The position numbers were made by a program, and so were the translations under genes. The notes under the pieces were generated by a model. That model saw only the letters and a list, made by a program, of their open reading frames with translations. It did not search any database and was not told the DNA's origin. This document shows, in pieces, positions 39,247-48,090 of a stretch of 64,000 nt of DNA. The number at the start of each line of letters is the position of its first letter. Positions within the stretch are counted from its first letter, which is position 1. The DNA lies in NCBI GenBank assembly GCA_041166745.1, contig JBEEGH010000005.1, forward strand, positions 62,001 through 126,000, written 5' to 3'. This stretch comes from DASUCS01 sp041166745 (GTDB taxonomy: Bacteria; Actinomycetota; Acidimicrobiia; Acidimicrobiales; JACDCH01).

Positions 39247-39555
39247 ATGGAGCTGAAGGCTGGATCTCGTTGGCGCAGTGCCGTGTGCGACACGGAGGTC
39301 GTCGTCGTACGCGCGCCGAGCGGATCAGCGTCGCTCGAGTGCGGTGGCCAGCCGATGATCGCCCACGACGCCGAACGCCCCGACGGCGCGACGCTCGATG
39401 ATGCGTTCGCCGGCGGAACGCAGATGGGGAAGCGGTTCGCTGATCCCGAGTCGGGCATCGAGGTGCTGGCCACGAAGGGTGGAGCGGGGTCGCTGTCGCT
39501 CGACGGCCAGCTGCTGGCCCTGAAGGACGCCAAACCTCTTCCTTCGTCGGACTGA
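39247..39555 (+). CDS. 102-residue conserved hypothetical protein
   Basis: The start MELKAGSRWRSAVCDTEVVV is followed by a second Cys in SLECGGQPM and a Gly-rich, beta-rich remainder (GIEVLATKGGAGSLSLDG). The two Cys are about 18 residues apart, which could bind a metal. It lies between a CoA-transferase (9 bp) and an acyl-CoA ligase (6 bp), so it may be an accessory of CoA ester formation. I do not recognise the family. Confidence 0.65.
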   Translation: MELKAGSRWRSAVCDTEVVVVRAPSGSASLECGGQPMIAHDAERPDGATLDDAFAGGTQMGKRFADPESGIEVLATKGGAGSLSLDGQLLALKDAKPLPSSD

Positions 39556-39561
39556 CGCGGG

Positions 39562-40989
39562 ATGAACATCTCCATGCTGTTGGAGATGGTTGCCGACACC
39601 ATCGGCGGTCAGGTCGCCGTCGGCACATTGACCTACGCGCAGCTCTTCGAGCGGGCGACGGCCGGATCGAAACTGGTCGGCGATCGGTTGATCGCCATCG
39701 ACATCAACTCCGAGGCCGTGCCGATCGGACTCTTCAGCGCCGCGCTGGCGGGCGTGCCGTACGTGCCGGTGAACTACCGACTCAGCGACGAGCAGTTGCG
39801 AGCGGTCGTGGAGCGCGCCGCGCCGGGGACCGCGGTCGTTGATCCCGACGTCGTGGCGCGCCTCGAGAACATCGATGGACTGCAGGTGTTTGACCGACCC
39901 TCGTTTCTCGACACCGTCGCGGCCGGAGCGGACAGATCCGACGCGCCGTCCGATCCCGACGCGATCGCCGTGCTGCTTTTCACCAGTGGGACGACAGGAA
40001 CCCCGAAGGCGGCCGTCCTGCGGCACCGACACCTGACGTCGTACGTGCTCGGCAGCGTCGACTTCCTCGGCTCCTCGCCCGACGACGCCGCGCTCGTCAG
40101 CGTGCCGCCGTACCACATCGCCGGGCTCGCCGCCGTGTTGTCGTCGGTCTACAGCGGCCGTCGAATCGTGTACTTGCCGCAGTTCACGCCCGAGGCGTGG
40201 GTCGAGGTCGCGCGTCGCGAGGCGATCACCCACGCGATGGTCGTGCCGACGATGCTCGGCCGCATCCTCGATCACTTGGAGGCGAGCGGCGAAGGCCTGC
40301 CCGCGCTGCGCCATCTCTCCTACGGCGGGGGACGCATGCCGGTGTCGGTGATCGAACGTGCTCTCACGCTGTTGCCTGGGGCGGGTTTCGTGAACGCCTA
40401 CGGACTCACCGAGACATCGTCGACGATCGCCATCCTTACGCCCGACGACCACCGCGAAGCGATCGCCAGCGACGATCCGAAGGTGCGCGCCCGGCTCGGC
40501 TCCGTCGGCCAACCGCTGCCCACGGTCGAGCTCGAAATCCGCGATGGCGAGATCTGGGTGCGAGGCGAGCAGGTGTCGGGGGAATACCTCGGCATCGGGA
40601 CTTCCGTGCGTGACGACGGCTGGTTCCCTACGAACGACGGTGGCCGGGTCGACGAGGGTGGCTACCTCTTCGTCGACGGCCGCCTCGACGACGTGATCGT
40701 GCGCGGCGGAGAGAACCTGTCGCCAGGCGAGATCGAGGACGTCCTCGTCCAGCACCCGGCGGTGACCGAGGCAGCGGTCTTGGGAATGCCTGACGACGAG
40801 TGGGGCGAGGTTCCGATCGCGTTCGTCGTCGCGCACGACGCGGTCACCGAACTCGAGTTGCAGTCGTGGGTGCGCGATCGATTGCGATCGTCGCGCGTTC
40901 CCGTTCGGATCACGTTCCTGGACGAGCTGCCGTACAGCGAGACCGGCAAGCTGCTGCGACGCGTGCTGCGGACGAAGTCCGAGTCATAG
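39562..40989 (+). CDS. AMP-forming acyl-CoA ligase
   Basis: 475 residues. The ATP-binding motif is LLFTSGTTGTPKAAVL, the adenylate motif GFVNAYGLTETSS, then DDGWFPTNDGG and RLDDVIVRGGENLSPGEIE. The catalytic Lys is in PYSETGKLLRRVL, the residue that Pat-type enzymes acetylate. Missing N-terminal residues compared with 500-residue relatives suggest a compact form. Likely activates a fatty or aromatic acid. The stop overlaps the convergent ATPase gene by 6 bp. Confidence 0.9.
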   Translation: MNISMLLEMVADTIGGQVAVGTLTYAQLFERATAGSKLVGDRLIAIDINSEAVPIGLFSAALAGVPYVPVNYRLSDEQLRAVVERAAPGTAVVDPDVVARLENIDGLQVFDRPSFLDTVAAGADRSDAPSDPDAIAVLLFTSGTTGTPKAAVLRHRHLTSYVLGSVDFLGSSPDDAALVSVPPYHIAGLAAVLSSVYSGRRIVYLPQFTPEAWVEVARREAITHAMVVPTMLGRILDHLEASGEGLPALRHLSYGGGRMPVSVIERALTLLPGAGFVNAYGLTETSSTIAILTPDDHREAIASDDPKVRARLGSVGQPLPTVELEIRDGEIWVRGEQVSGEYLGIGTSVRDDGWFPTNDGGRVDEGGYLFVDGRLDDVIVRGGENLSPGEIEDVLVQHPAVTEAAVLGMPDDEWGEVPIAFVVAHDAVTELELQSWVRDRLRSSRVPVRITFLDELPYSETGKLLRRVLRTKSES

Positions 40990-41367
40990 ATTCGCGGACT
41001 CGAACCACACCGTCTTGCCGCTCTCGACAGGTTCGCATCCCCAACGGTCAGCAAACGCGGCGACGAGCCAGAGCCCCCTACCTCCGATGGACGTATCCGA
41101 GTTCGCCGAGCTGACTACGGGCATGGCCCGGCTGCCATCGCGAACATCGACGCGCAATCTGTCGGCGCTGACCTCGACCATGACGGTGAAAGGAGTTCGC
41201 GCGTGCTCGACCGCATTCGCCGCGAGCTCGGTCGTCATCAACGCGGCTTCGTCGACGCGGTCCTCGGGACAACCGTTGGCATGAAGGAGGTCGACGACGC
41301 GATGTCGGGCTCGCGACACGCTCGCGGCGGCCGCCGGCAACGTGCAAGACATGTTCGTCGGACCCAT
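40984..41367 (-). CDS. Anti-sigma-factor-like ATPase (RsbW/SpoIIAB fold)
   Basis: 127 residues. HATPase_c motifs are ALMTTELAANAVEHA (N box) and VDVRDGSRAMP with IGGRGLWLVAAFADRWG (G boxes). These match the GHKL switch kinases that bind sigma factors or phosphorylate STAS antagonists, a common actinobacterial stress module. No sigma factor or antagonist is next to it here, so it may act in trans. ATG 41367 chosen; ATG 41352 is a close alternative. Confidence 0.82.
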   Translation of the reverse strand: MGPTNMSCTLPAAAASVSRARHRVVDLLHANGCPEDRVDEAALMTTELAANAVEHARTPFTVMVEVSADRLRVDVRDGSRAMPVVSSANSDTSIGGRGLWLVAAFADRWGCEPVESGKTVWFESANL

Positions 41368-41500
41368 GGCGCTTCCGAATCTGTTCGACGGTTTGGCCAC
41401 GGGGTCCGGATGGCGACCTCCCGAGCGTGCCCGGTGCATCCCGAGGTCATACCGGCCTCGACGAATGAGCGATCTCGATGTCGGTAGCGGGTGTGCCGGA

Positions 41501-42301
41501 TCAGAGCTGACCGGTGATCATGGCGCCGAGGAAGCCGCCATCCACGTGGAGTGCCTCGCCGGCGACATAGCTCGATCGTGGGCTGTTCAGGAACAACAAC
41601 GGCCACGCCTGCTCCTCGGCATTCGAACGCCGGCCGGACGGGCCGACGAAGGCGTCGATGAGCTCTTTGCCCGCCTGTGCCTCGAACGCCGGCATCATCG
41701 CCGTGTCGGTCGGGCCTGGGTTCGTGCAGTTCAACCGGATGCCCTGCTCCTTGATCAGGCCGGCGGCCCGCCAGGCGACCCACGCGTTGGTGGCCTGCTT
41801 GGAGAAGGCATAGCCGCCGAGGATCCGCTCAGGGTTTGCCTCGCACCACTCGACACCCTCCTCGAACGTCGCTGACGTCACGAAGGGCAGCAGTGCCTCC
41901 ACCGCCAACTGCCAATGGAGCCCCGCGTTGGACGCGACGCACGCGGCCGCGCTGCCACGCGGCATCTTGGGTACGAGCGACTCGATCAAGTGCCGCGCTC
42001 CGACGAAGTTCACCTTCATCGTGTCGAGATCCGAGAACGGCGGACCGGGGAGACCGGCGACGCTGAACACCGCGTCCACCGGCTCGCTGATGGACGCCAC
42101 TGCCTCGTCGATCGCGGCCTTGTCACGTAGGTCGACCTCCAGCGAGGCGGTCACCGCCAGTTCGGTTGGCTTCACGTCGATGGCGGTGACGTTGGCCCCG
42201 AGATCGATGAGCGCGCTCGCGGTGGCTGCCCCCATTCCCGAAGCCGCGCCCGTCACGACCGCGTGCTTGCCCTTGTAGCCCAGTACGTCGTCCACCCTCA
42301 T
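41501..42301 (-). CDS. Short-chain dehydrogenase/reductase (SDR)
   Basis: 266 residues. NAD(P)-binding TGAASGMGAATA, catalytic YAFSK tetrad region in LGGYAFSKQATN, and the NCTNPGPTDTAMM loop. The cofactor preference is probably NAD from the acidic residue at VTAIDVKP. Classical SDR of hydroxyacyl or steroid type. It starts in an ATGA overlap with the enoyl-CoA hydratase gene upstream (42298-42301), so hydration and oxidation are probably sequential. Confidence 0.88.
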   Translation of the reverse strand: MRVDDVLGYKGKHAVVTGAASGMGAATASALIDLGANVTAIDVKPTELAVTASLEVDLRDKAAIDEAVASISEPVDAVFSVAGLPGPPFSDLDTMKVNFVGARHLIESLVPKMPRGSAAACVASNAGLHWQLAVEALLPFVTSATFEEGVEWCEANPERILGGYAFSKQATNAWVAWRAAGLIKEQGIRLNCTNPGPTDTAMMPAFEAQAGKELIDAFVGPSGRRSNAEEQAWPLLFLNSPRSSYVAGEALHVDGGFLGAMITGQL

Positions 42302-43020
42302 GCTCCTTCGATCTCGTCCACCAACCCCCACGACAATGCGGTGGCGGCATCGATCATCGCGCCAGTGAGGGCCATCGACCGAAACCGCTCACGCCCGATG
42401 CGCCGGGGGATGCTCACGGTGCCGCCCGCTCCAGGGATCAAGCCCATGCTGATCTCCGGCAGGCGGAACGTTGCATCGGGTCGCGCGACCACTCGCCCGG
42501 CGAAGGCCGGGATCTCAACGCCTGCGCCGATGCACGCGCCGTGCACGATGAACGTGGTGCGATCCCGCAGGTCGTGTACGGCCCGGCCGACATTGCGTTC
42601 GACCCGCAGGAGGTGAGCGTTGGCGGGGTTGTCGAGGGTGCCGAACTCGTCGAGGTCGCCACCGCTGCAGAAGTTCGCGCCCGCACCGTCGATCACGACT
42701 CTCTCCACGGAAGGGTCGACGGTCGCGATCACGAGTCCATCGAGGAGCGCCTCCCGCATGGCCGCGTCGAAGGCGTTCCGCACGTGTGGCCGGTTGAGCG
42801 TGAGTCGGAGCGTGCCACGTTCGCTCCACACGAGGACCACGTCGGCTTCGCGAGGTCGGGCGCGGCGCGACCGGGCCGCGAGCCACGCCTGGTGCTCCGG
42901 TCCTGCTTGAAGCGTCGAATACGTCGCAGACTCCATGACGAGCGCGCTGCCGACGTCCACCGACTCATTGGCGTCGAGCAACACGTCCAACGCCGCGGCC
43001 GCGATCGGGTGCTCCTGCAC
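42298..43020 (-). CDS. Enoyl-CoA hydratase with N-terminal extension
   Basis: 240 residues from the GTG at 43020. A roughly 55-residue helical extension (AALDVLLDANESVDVGSALV onward) precedes the crotonase core. NRPHVRNAF, GAGANFCSGGDLDEFG and HGACIGAGVEIPAFAG supply the oxyanion hole, with Glu residues in GAGVEIPA and RLPEISMGLIPGAGGT at the two catalytic positions, so hydratase activity is likely. Start is uncertain because the frame is open further upstream. Overlaps the SDR start by ATGA. Confidence 0.8.
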   Translation of the reverse strand: MQEHPIAAAALDVLLDANESVDVGSALVMESATYSTLQAGPEHQAWLAARSRRARPREADVVLVWSERGTLRLTLNRPHVRNAFDAAMREALLDGLVIATVDPSVERVVIDGAGANFCSGGDLDEFGTLDNPANAHLLRVERNVGRAVHDLRDRTTFIVHGACIGAGVEIPAFAGRVVARPDATFRLPEISMGLIPGAGGTVSIPRRIGRERFRSMALTGAMIDAATALSWGLVDEIEGA

Positions 43021-43042
43021 GGCCGGTACGGTACGCGCACCG

Positions 43043-44038
43043 ATGACCGCTCTCGCTGAACTGACCGGGTTCGCCGATGGTCCGCCCGTCGAACCTGGGG
43101 ATGGAGTCGTCGAGCGGATTCGGGGACTCGGAGCGGCGCTCGGCGTCGACGCGATGGCGTTGCTCACCGAGCGCGCGGCCATCTGGAGCTACGCCCGCAA
43201 CGGTCGCACGTCGTGCGGTGGCGCCACACGGCTCCTGGCGACGGGCGACGGATGGATCGCGCTCTCGCTCCCTCGTGCCGACGATGAAGACCTCGTGCCG
43301 GCGTGGATCGGATGTGAGCCCGACTGGAAGGTGATCGAAGAGCGCATCGCGTCGTACGTGACGGTCGACCTCGTGGACCGGGGCCGCCTGCTCGGCCTCC
43401 CGATTGCCGCACTCGGCGAACGCGCGGCCGCGGCGCTCGCAGCGTCCACACCACTCGGTGACGCCGGCCCGTTGCAGCGGCCTCCAGTCGTGGTGGACCT
43501 CTCGTCGCTGTGGGCGGGGCCATTGTGCACCCGCTTGTTGCGCGACACCGGCGCACGCGTCATCAAGGTCGAGTCGAAGACGAGACCGGACGGAGCACGC
43601 AATGGTCCGGCGGCGTTCTTCGACCTCATGCATGCAGGAAAGGAGTTCGTGTCGATCGACTTCACCGGCGAGGCGCTGCGCGACCTCGTTCTCTCTGCCG
43701 ACGTCGTCGTCGAGGGCTCGCGACCGCGTGCGCTCGAACAACTCGGGATCGACGCGCGCGACATCGTCGCGAGCGGGCCGCGTGTGTGGCTGTCGATCAC
43801 CGGCCACGGACGCGGCGAGTCGCAGCGCAACTGGGTTGGATTCGGCGACGACGCCGCGGTCGCTGGCGGTCTCGTCGCGTGGTGGCGCGACTCGCCGTGC
43901 TTTGTGAGTGACGCCATCGCCGATCCGCTCACCGGGATTGCAGGAGCGATCGCGGTGCTCGAGGCCCTACGACACGGCGGCCGCTGGCTGATCGACTGCA
44001 ACCTCGCGAGCGTTGCCGCTTACGTCGCGGGCCAATAG
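43043..44038 (+). CDS. Family III CoA-transferase, apparently permuted
   Basis: 331 residues. The segment that normally begins these enzymes (VVVDLSSLWAGPLCTRLL, RVIKVESKTRPDGARN) starts only at about residue 150; residues 1-140 carry DGWIALSLPRADDEDLVPAW-like sequence that resembles the family's later part. The catalytic Asp is probably in FVSDAIADPLTGIAGA. This layout occurs in some actinobacterial homologues, so it is unlikely to be a sequencing artefact. Divergent from the enoyl-CoA hydratase; its 3' end overlaps a convergent ligase gene by 19 bp. Confidence 0.75.
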   Translation: MTALAELTGFADGPPVEPGDGVVERIRGLGAALGVDAMALLTERAAIWSYARNGRTSCGGATRLLATGDGWIALSLPRADDEDLVPAWIGCEPDWKVIEERIASYVTVDLVDRGRLLGLPIAALGERAAAALAASTPLGDAGPLQRPPVVVDLSSLWAGPLCTRLLRDTGARVIKVESKTRPDGARNGPAAFFDLMHAGKEFVSIDFTGEALRDLVLSADVVVEGSRPRALEQLGIDARDIVASGPRVWLSITGHGRGESQRNWVGFGDDAAVAGGLVAWWRDSPCFVSDAIADPLTGIAGAIAVLEALRHGGRWLIDCNLASVAAYVAGQ

Positions 44039-45549
44039 CGCCGTCGCAACTCCTGCTTGTAGAGCTTCCCGGTGTCGAGGCGAGGGAGCTGTTCGACGAA
44101 GTCGATCGAGCGCGGGCACTTGTACGCGGAGAGGTTGTCGCGGCAGAAGGCCATGAGCTCGGCTTCGAGGTCGGGGCCGGCGTCCGACCACTGCATGGGC
44201 TGCACGACCGCCTTCACCTCTTCTCCCATCTCCGGGTGCGGCACACCGAGCACACCGACGTCGAGCACCTTCGGGTGTGTGACGAGGAGGTTCTCTGTCT
44301 CCTGTGGGTAGATGTTCACGCCTCCCGAGATGATCATGAACGCCTTGCGATCCGTCAGGAACAAGTACCCGTCTTCGTCGACGTAGCCGACGTCGCCGAC
44401 GGTCCCGCGGCCTTCCTCGTCGATGGCTTCGGCCGTCTTGACCGGATCCTTGTGGTACTCGAATCGCGGACCGCCGCTGAAGCTGATCGTTCCGATCTCG
44501 CCAGGGCCGAGCTCGTTGCCGCTTTCGTCGAGGACGTGGATGACGCCCACCATCGCTCGGCCAACCGATCCAGGCTTGGCGAGCGCCTCTTCCGAGTTGA
44601 TGAACGTGGCGCCCATGCCCTCGGTCGCCGAGTAGTACTCGTAGATGATCGGGCCCCACCACTCGATCATCTGGCGCTTGACCTCAGCAGGGCATGGCGC
44701 CGCCGCGTGCACGACCGCCTTGAGGCTCGAGAGGTCGTACCGGGCGCGCACGTCCTCGGGCAGCTTCAGCATGCGCACGAACATGGTGGGGACGAACTGC
44801 ACGTGCGTCACCTGGTACTGCTCGATGAGTTGCAGGCACGTCTCCGGATCGAACCGCTCCATCACCACGATGGATGCACCGAGGCGCTGCGCACTCATCG
44901 ACCACGCGAGCGGAGCGGAGTGGTACAGCGGCGCGGGGCACAGGTACACGCTGCCCTCACCGAGGCCAAGGGCAACGGCGAGGCCCAGCGCGCCGCGCAC
45001 ACCCTCGCCGAGCGGCGCGAGCGACAACTCGCGTTTGATGCCCTTTGGTCGACCGGTCGTGCCCGACGAATACAGCATGAAGTCGCCTTCGGCCTCGTCG
45101 GCGATCGGCGCGGTCGGACACGCGGTCACGACGTCTTCGTAACGCTCCCAGCCGGCGAGTTCGCCGTCGAGCAACAGACGCGTGTGCGCCTTCGGTACGC
45201 GCTTCGCATCGAGCTCAGTGGCCACCGCAGCCAGTTGGCGGGTCGACACGATGACCGCAGCGTCGCAGTCGTCGACGATGTATGCAGCCTCGTCGGCGGT
45301 GAGATGCGAATTGACGGCCGTGTAGAACACCCCGGATCGCTGCGCACCCCACGTGACTTCGAGGAACGCTGGATGGTTCTCAGCGAAGATCGCGATGGAT
45401 CCGCCTTGGCCAACGCCCCTCGCCCGGAGCAACTGCGCGAACTGATTGGAGCGAGCGTCGAGTTCCGTGAAGGTCGTGATGTCGCCCGATCCGGCCATGA
45501 CGATGGCCGGACGGTCAGGCGCAACTTCGGCGATCGCACGGGGATGCAT
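44020..45549 (-). CDS. AMP-forming acyl-CoA ligase (long)
   Basis: 509 residues from ATG at 45549 (MHPRAIAEVAPDRPA). ATP motif YSSGTTGRPKGIKREL, adenylate motif EYYSATEGMGAT, then GDVGYVDEDGYLFLTDRK and the catalytic Lys in PRLDTGKLYKQELRRRY. More similar to longer fatty-acid or aryl-CoA ligases than the 475-residue one at 39562. Last gene of a leftward set that begins with the enoyl-CoA hydratase at 48063. A target for lysine acetylation in the same way. Confidence 0.9.
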   Translation of the reverse strand: MHPRAIAEVAPDRPAIVMAGSGDITTFTELDARSNQFAQLLRARGVGQGGSIAIFAENHPAFLEVTWGAQRSGVFYTAVNSHLTADEAAYIVDDCDAAVIVSTRQLAAVATELDAKRVPKAHTRLLLDGELAGWERYEDVVTACPTAPIADEAEGDFMLYSSGTTGRPKGIKRELSLAPLGEGVRGALGLAVALGLGEGSVYLCPAPLYHSAPLAWSMSAQRLGASIVVMERFDPETCLQLIEQYQVTHVQFVPTMFVRMLKLPEDVRARYDLSSLKAVVHAAAPCPAEVKRQMIEWWGPIIYEYYSATEGMGATFINSEEALAKPGSVGRAMVGVIHVLDESGNELGPGEIGTISFSGGPRFEYHKDPVKTAEAIDEEGRGTVGDVGYVDEDGYLFLTDRKAFMIISGGVNIYPQETENLLVTHPKVLDVGVLGVPHPEMGEEVKAVVQPMQWSDAGPDLEAELMAFCRDNLSAYKCPRSIDFVEQLPRLDTGKLYKQELRRRYWPAT

Positions 45550-45574
45550 GCAACCCAGGTTGGCACGCAACCTG

Positions 45575-46105
45575 TCAGTTGGAGGACACACCGGGCAGCA
45601 GCGTCGCCAGCCGCTCGATCAGGTCGTAGATCTCGTGCGCGCACGCGACGAAGACGTCGACCTCTCCGCCACCGGGATCCACGACCTCCTCCCAGGGCTC
45701 GAGATCGATCGCTCCGAGGTCAAGGGCAGCCACTCGTTCGACGAGTGGACGCTCGTCGGCCGGCAGGTCGCGGCACAGTCGCTTCAGCGTGGCGGTTCGC
45801 GCCGCAGCCTGTTCATGATTGCGTCGCACCCACAGGACGTGCTCGGGCGCGAGCCCGATGATCAGCGTCGCTTGGTCGAGGTCGCGCAACGACGCCTGCC
45901 GGCTGCGATGTGATGGGAACGCGAGGCCCACGGACTCGAGGGCGGTGCGGGTTCGCCAGCTCATCGGCTGACCGTCGACGGTCAACGTGCCTGCCGTCTC
46001 GACCACGATGTCGGGCAATCGTGCCGCCAACGCGGCTCCGGCCATCACGGAGCGCGCCGCGTTGCCCGTGCAAAGAAACAGAACGCGGTCGCTCGCCTCG
46101 GTCAG
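45575..46105 (-). CDS. Low-molecular-weight protein tyrosine phosphatase/arsenate reductase-like
   Basis: 176 residues. The P-loop CTGNAARS (Cys12 to Arg18) is the C-x5-R signature, and the general acid Asp lies in EEVVDPGGGEVD. No ATG, GTG or TTG is near the start; the most likely initiator is CTG at 46105, which overlaps the previous stop as CTGA. This mirrors the ATGA overlaps elsewhere in the window. The fold covers both phosphatases and arsenate reductases; without resolvase Cys pairs I favour phosphatase. Confidence 0.68.
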   Translation of the reverse strand: MTEASDRVLFLCTGNAARSVMAGAALAARLPDIVVETAGTLTVDGQPMSWRTRTALESVGLAFPSHRSRQASLRDLDQATLIIGLAPEHVLWVRRNHEQAAARTATLKRLCRDLPADERPLVERVAALDLGAIDLEPWEEVVDPGGGEVDVFVACAHEIYDLIERLATLLPGVSSN

Positions 46106-46395
46106 CGGACAGGTTCCGCTTCGTAGATCTGCATCGTCGGTGGCTCCGCCGCCAACGCCGAAACTGCGGTGACGAACTCGGACGACGCCGGGACGCGGAA
46201 GTGCGCGTCGAGCGCGGCGCGGTCCTGCCAGTGCTCGAGGAACACCAGCGTCAACGGATCCTCGACATCGTGGTGGACCGAATGCATGAGACAACCAGGC
46301 TCCGTGCGGGACCGGTGCACGTGTTCGAGGCTGAGTTCGCGGGCCTGCGCCAATGTGGCCGGCAGCACTTTGACGCTGCCGGTGACGATGATCAT
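46102..46395 (-). CDS. Antibiotic-biosynthesis-monooxygenase-fold (ABM) protein
   Basis: 97 residues of ferredoxin-like ABM fold: MIIVTGSVKVLPATLAQARE, EPGCLMHSVHHDVEDP, LVFLEHWQDRAALDAHF. Homologues are quinol monooxygenases or heme-degrading enzymes, and many have no proven activity. The ATG overlaps the stop of the hydrolase gene (ATGA) and its own stop overlaps the CTG start of the phosphatase gene, so it is part of a five-gene leftward operon. Confidence 0.8.
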   Translation of the reverse strand: MIIVTGSVKVLPATLAQARELSLEHVHRSRTEPGCLMHSVHHDVEDPLTLVFLEHWQDRAALDAHFRVPASSEFVTAVSALAAEPPTMQIYEAEPVR

Positions 46396-47225
46396 GAGGC
46401 CTCGTCCTCTCGCTCGAGAATCGCATTCGCGATCGCGATCGGGTCCTGCAGCGGCCCGAAGTGTCCGAGCCTCTCGAACCGTTGAATCGTGGCGTGCGGC
46501 ATCGCCTCGACAACCGCGGGAGCGAACAACGCCGGACCCCAGTCGCCCTCCACGTGTCCGACCGCCACCGTGGTGGGCGTCAACACCTTGGCCGCGATCT
46601 CCACGGTCGCTTGGCCGGTCGCCGCGAACGTGGCGGCTTCGTACTCCGGCAGGCACTTCAGGCGCACCGATCCGCCCGCTTCCTCGATGAAGCCGTGGTC
46701 GACGTATGCGGCCAGCGCTCCCGCCTGCAGGCGGTTGAGCGGTGGACGACTCGCATAACGCATCAAGGCTTCCGCCTTGGAGGGGAAGGTGGGCCGGCGG
46801 TGGAGCGCGACTTCACTCATCGGATTGGAGCCGAGCGGCATCTCGCCTGAAGCCGGAATGATGATCGGTTCGTACAGGTACGCCGACTTCAGCGTTCCCG
46901 GCGTGCGGTATTCGACCAACACGGCGACGGCGCCCCCCATCGAGTGGCCGAACACCGCCAGCGGGCTCGAGGTGAGCTCCGTGATCACCGCCTCGAGGTC
47001 GTCGGCCATCCCGTTCCAGTCGAATCGGCGGTTGTCCGGCGCTGGGGTGTCGCCGTGACCGCGGAAGTCGATGCCCCACACGTGGTGCCGCTTGGCGAGG
47101 CGTTCGGCCATCGGCAGGTACGCGTGCGCGTGAAAGCCGGTGGCATGGCAGATCAGGAAGGGCTCGCCCTCACCACCGAGGTCGTGGACGGCAACGGTGA
47201 CGCCGTCGCTCGAGGCAACATTCAT
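46392..47225 (-). CDS. Alpha/beta hydrolase
   Basis: 277 residues. The nucleophile Ser95 lies in VFGHSMGGAV, the oxyanion region has CHATGFHAHAY, and the base His is in LGHFGPLQDP. RGHGDTPAP is typical of the lid/nucleophile region of esterase and haloalkane-type enzymes. The acid is likely Asp in the VAVGHVEGDWG region, not proven. Could release an acid or alcohol for the CoA ligase three genes downstream. ATG at 47225, 1 bp after the hydratase stop. Confidence 0.85.
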   Translation of the reverse strand: MNVASSDGVTVAVHDLGGEGEPFLICHATGFHAHAYLPMAERLAKRHHVWGIDFRGHGDTPAPDNRRFDWNGMADDLEAVITELTSSPLAVFGHSMGGAVAVLVEYRTPGTLKSAYLYEPIIIPASGEMPLGSNPMSEVALHRRPTFPSKAEALMRYASRPPLNRLQAGALAAYVDHGFIEEAGGSVRLKCLPEYEAATFAATGQATVEIAAKVLTPTTVAVGHVEGDWGPALFAPAVVEAMPHATIQRFERLGHFGPLQDPIAIANAILEREDEAS

Positions 47226-47226
47226 C

Positions 47227-48063
47227 TCAGTCGGAGTGCTTCTCGACCGTGCGGTAGTCGCCGAAGGGCTCGTCGCGATGCTGCAGCGCTTCGGTCAGAC
47301 CGCCGCGCATCTCTTCGATGAACTTCTGCATGCTCTCCTGCCGTGTTCCGAGCGCGCACAGCTCCGTGCCGGTGCGGATCGCGGCGCGCAGCCCCATGAC
47401 TTCCATGCCACGGTGCACGACACGCTTGTTGAGCTGCGCGATGTCCGGCGGGATGAGCGCGATGCGCTTTGCCACTCGCACGACCTCGTCGCCGAGCTGC
47501 TCCGCGGGAAACGCCCGGTTGGCCCATCCCAACTCGACCGCTTCGATCCCCGAGATGGAGTCGCCGGTGAGCATCATCTCCATCGCGGCGCGCATCCCAC
47601 ACAGCCACGCGTGGAAGTGCATGTCGGGAACACCGAACCGCACCGCGGGATAACCGATCTTCGCGTCCTCCGCCACGTAGACGAGATCGCAACCGGTGGC
47701 GAGCTCACTGCCCCCGGCGAGGCAGTACCCGTGCACCTGGGCGATCACCGGCTTCGCGAGGTCCCAGATGCTCATCCACCCCTCGGTCACGTGACGGGGC
47801 CATTGACCGTCGCCGCCCGGCGTGTAGTACGGCATCTCGAGGCCTTCATTGCCGCCACCGAGGTCGTACCCGGCGGAAAAGCTCGTGCCGGCGCCCCGCA
47901 CGATCTGCACCCGCACGTTCGGGTCGGCGTCGCCTGCTCGTAACGCGTCGAGGATCCCGCCGCGTAGGGCGTGGTTCAGCGCATTGCGCTTCTCCGGACG
48001 GTTCAGAGTCACTCGGCGCACCATGGGTGCGGGTTCATCGATCAAGATGACGTCGTCGTTCAC
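47227..48063 (-). CDS. Enoyl-CoA hydratase/isomerase family protein
   Basis: 278 residues. VTLNRPEKRNALNHAL, GAGTSFSAGYDLGGGNEG and VHGYCLAGGSELATGCDLVY form the active-site loops. The second catalytic position reads YPAVRFGVPDMHFHAWLCG, lacking the second Glu, so the chemistry may not be simple hydration. First gene of the leftward operon that ends with the acyl-CoA ligase at 44020. Confidence 0.87.
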   Translation of the reverse strand: MNDDVILIDEPAPMVRRVTLNRPEKRNALNHALRGGILDALRAGDADPNVRVQIVRGAGTSFSAGYDLGGGNEGLEMPYYTPGGDGQWPRHVTEGWMSIWDLAKPVIAQVHGYCLAGGSELATGCDLVYVAEDAKIGYPAVRFGVPDMHFHAWLCGMRAAMEMMLTGDSISGIEAVELGWANRAFPAEQLGDEVVRVAKRIALIPPDIAQLNKRVVHRGMEVMGLRAAIRTGTELCALGTRQESMQKFIEEMRGGLTEALQHRDEPFGDYRTVEKHSD

Positions 48064-48090
48064 GGAAGGTTCCTAGCAGGGGAGCGCGTC

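Noticed and set aside
41203..41487. Plus-strand 94-codon open frame upstream of the SDR
   Set aside because: It overlaps the antisense strand of the RsbW-like gene and shows no ribosome-binding site or family motif; 41368-41500 looks like an intergenic region.
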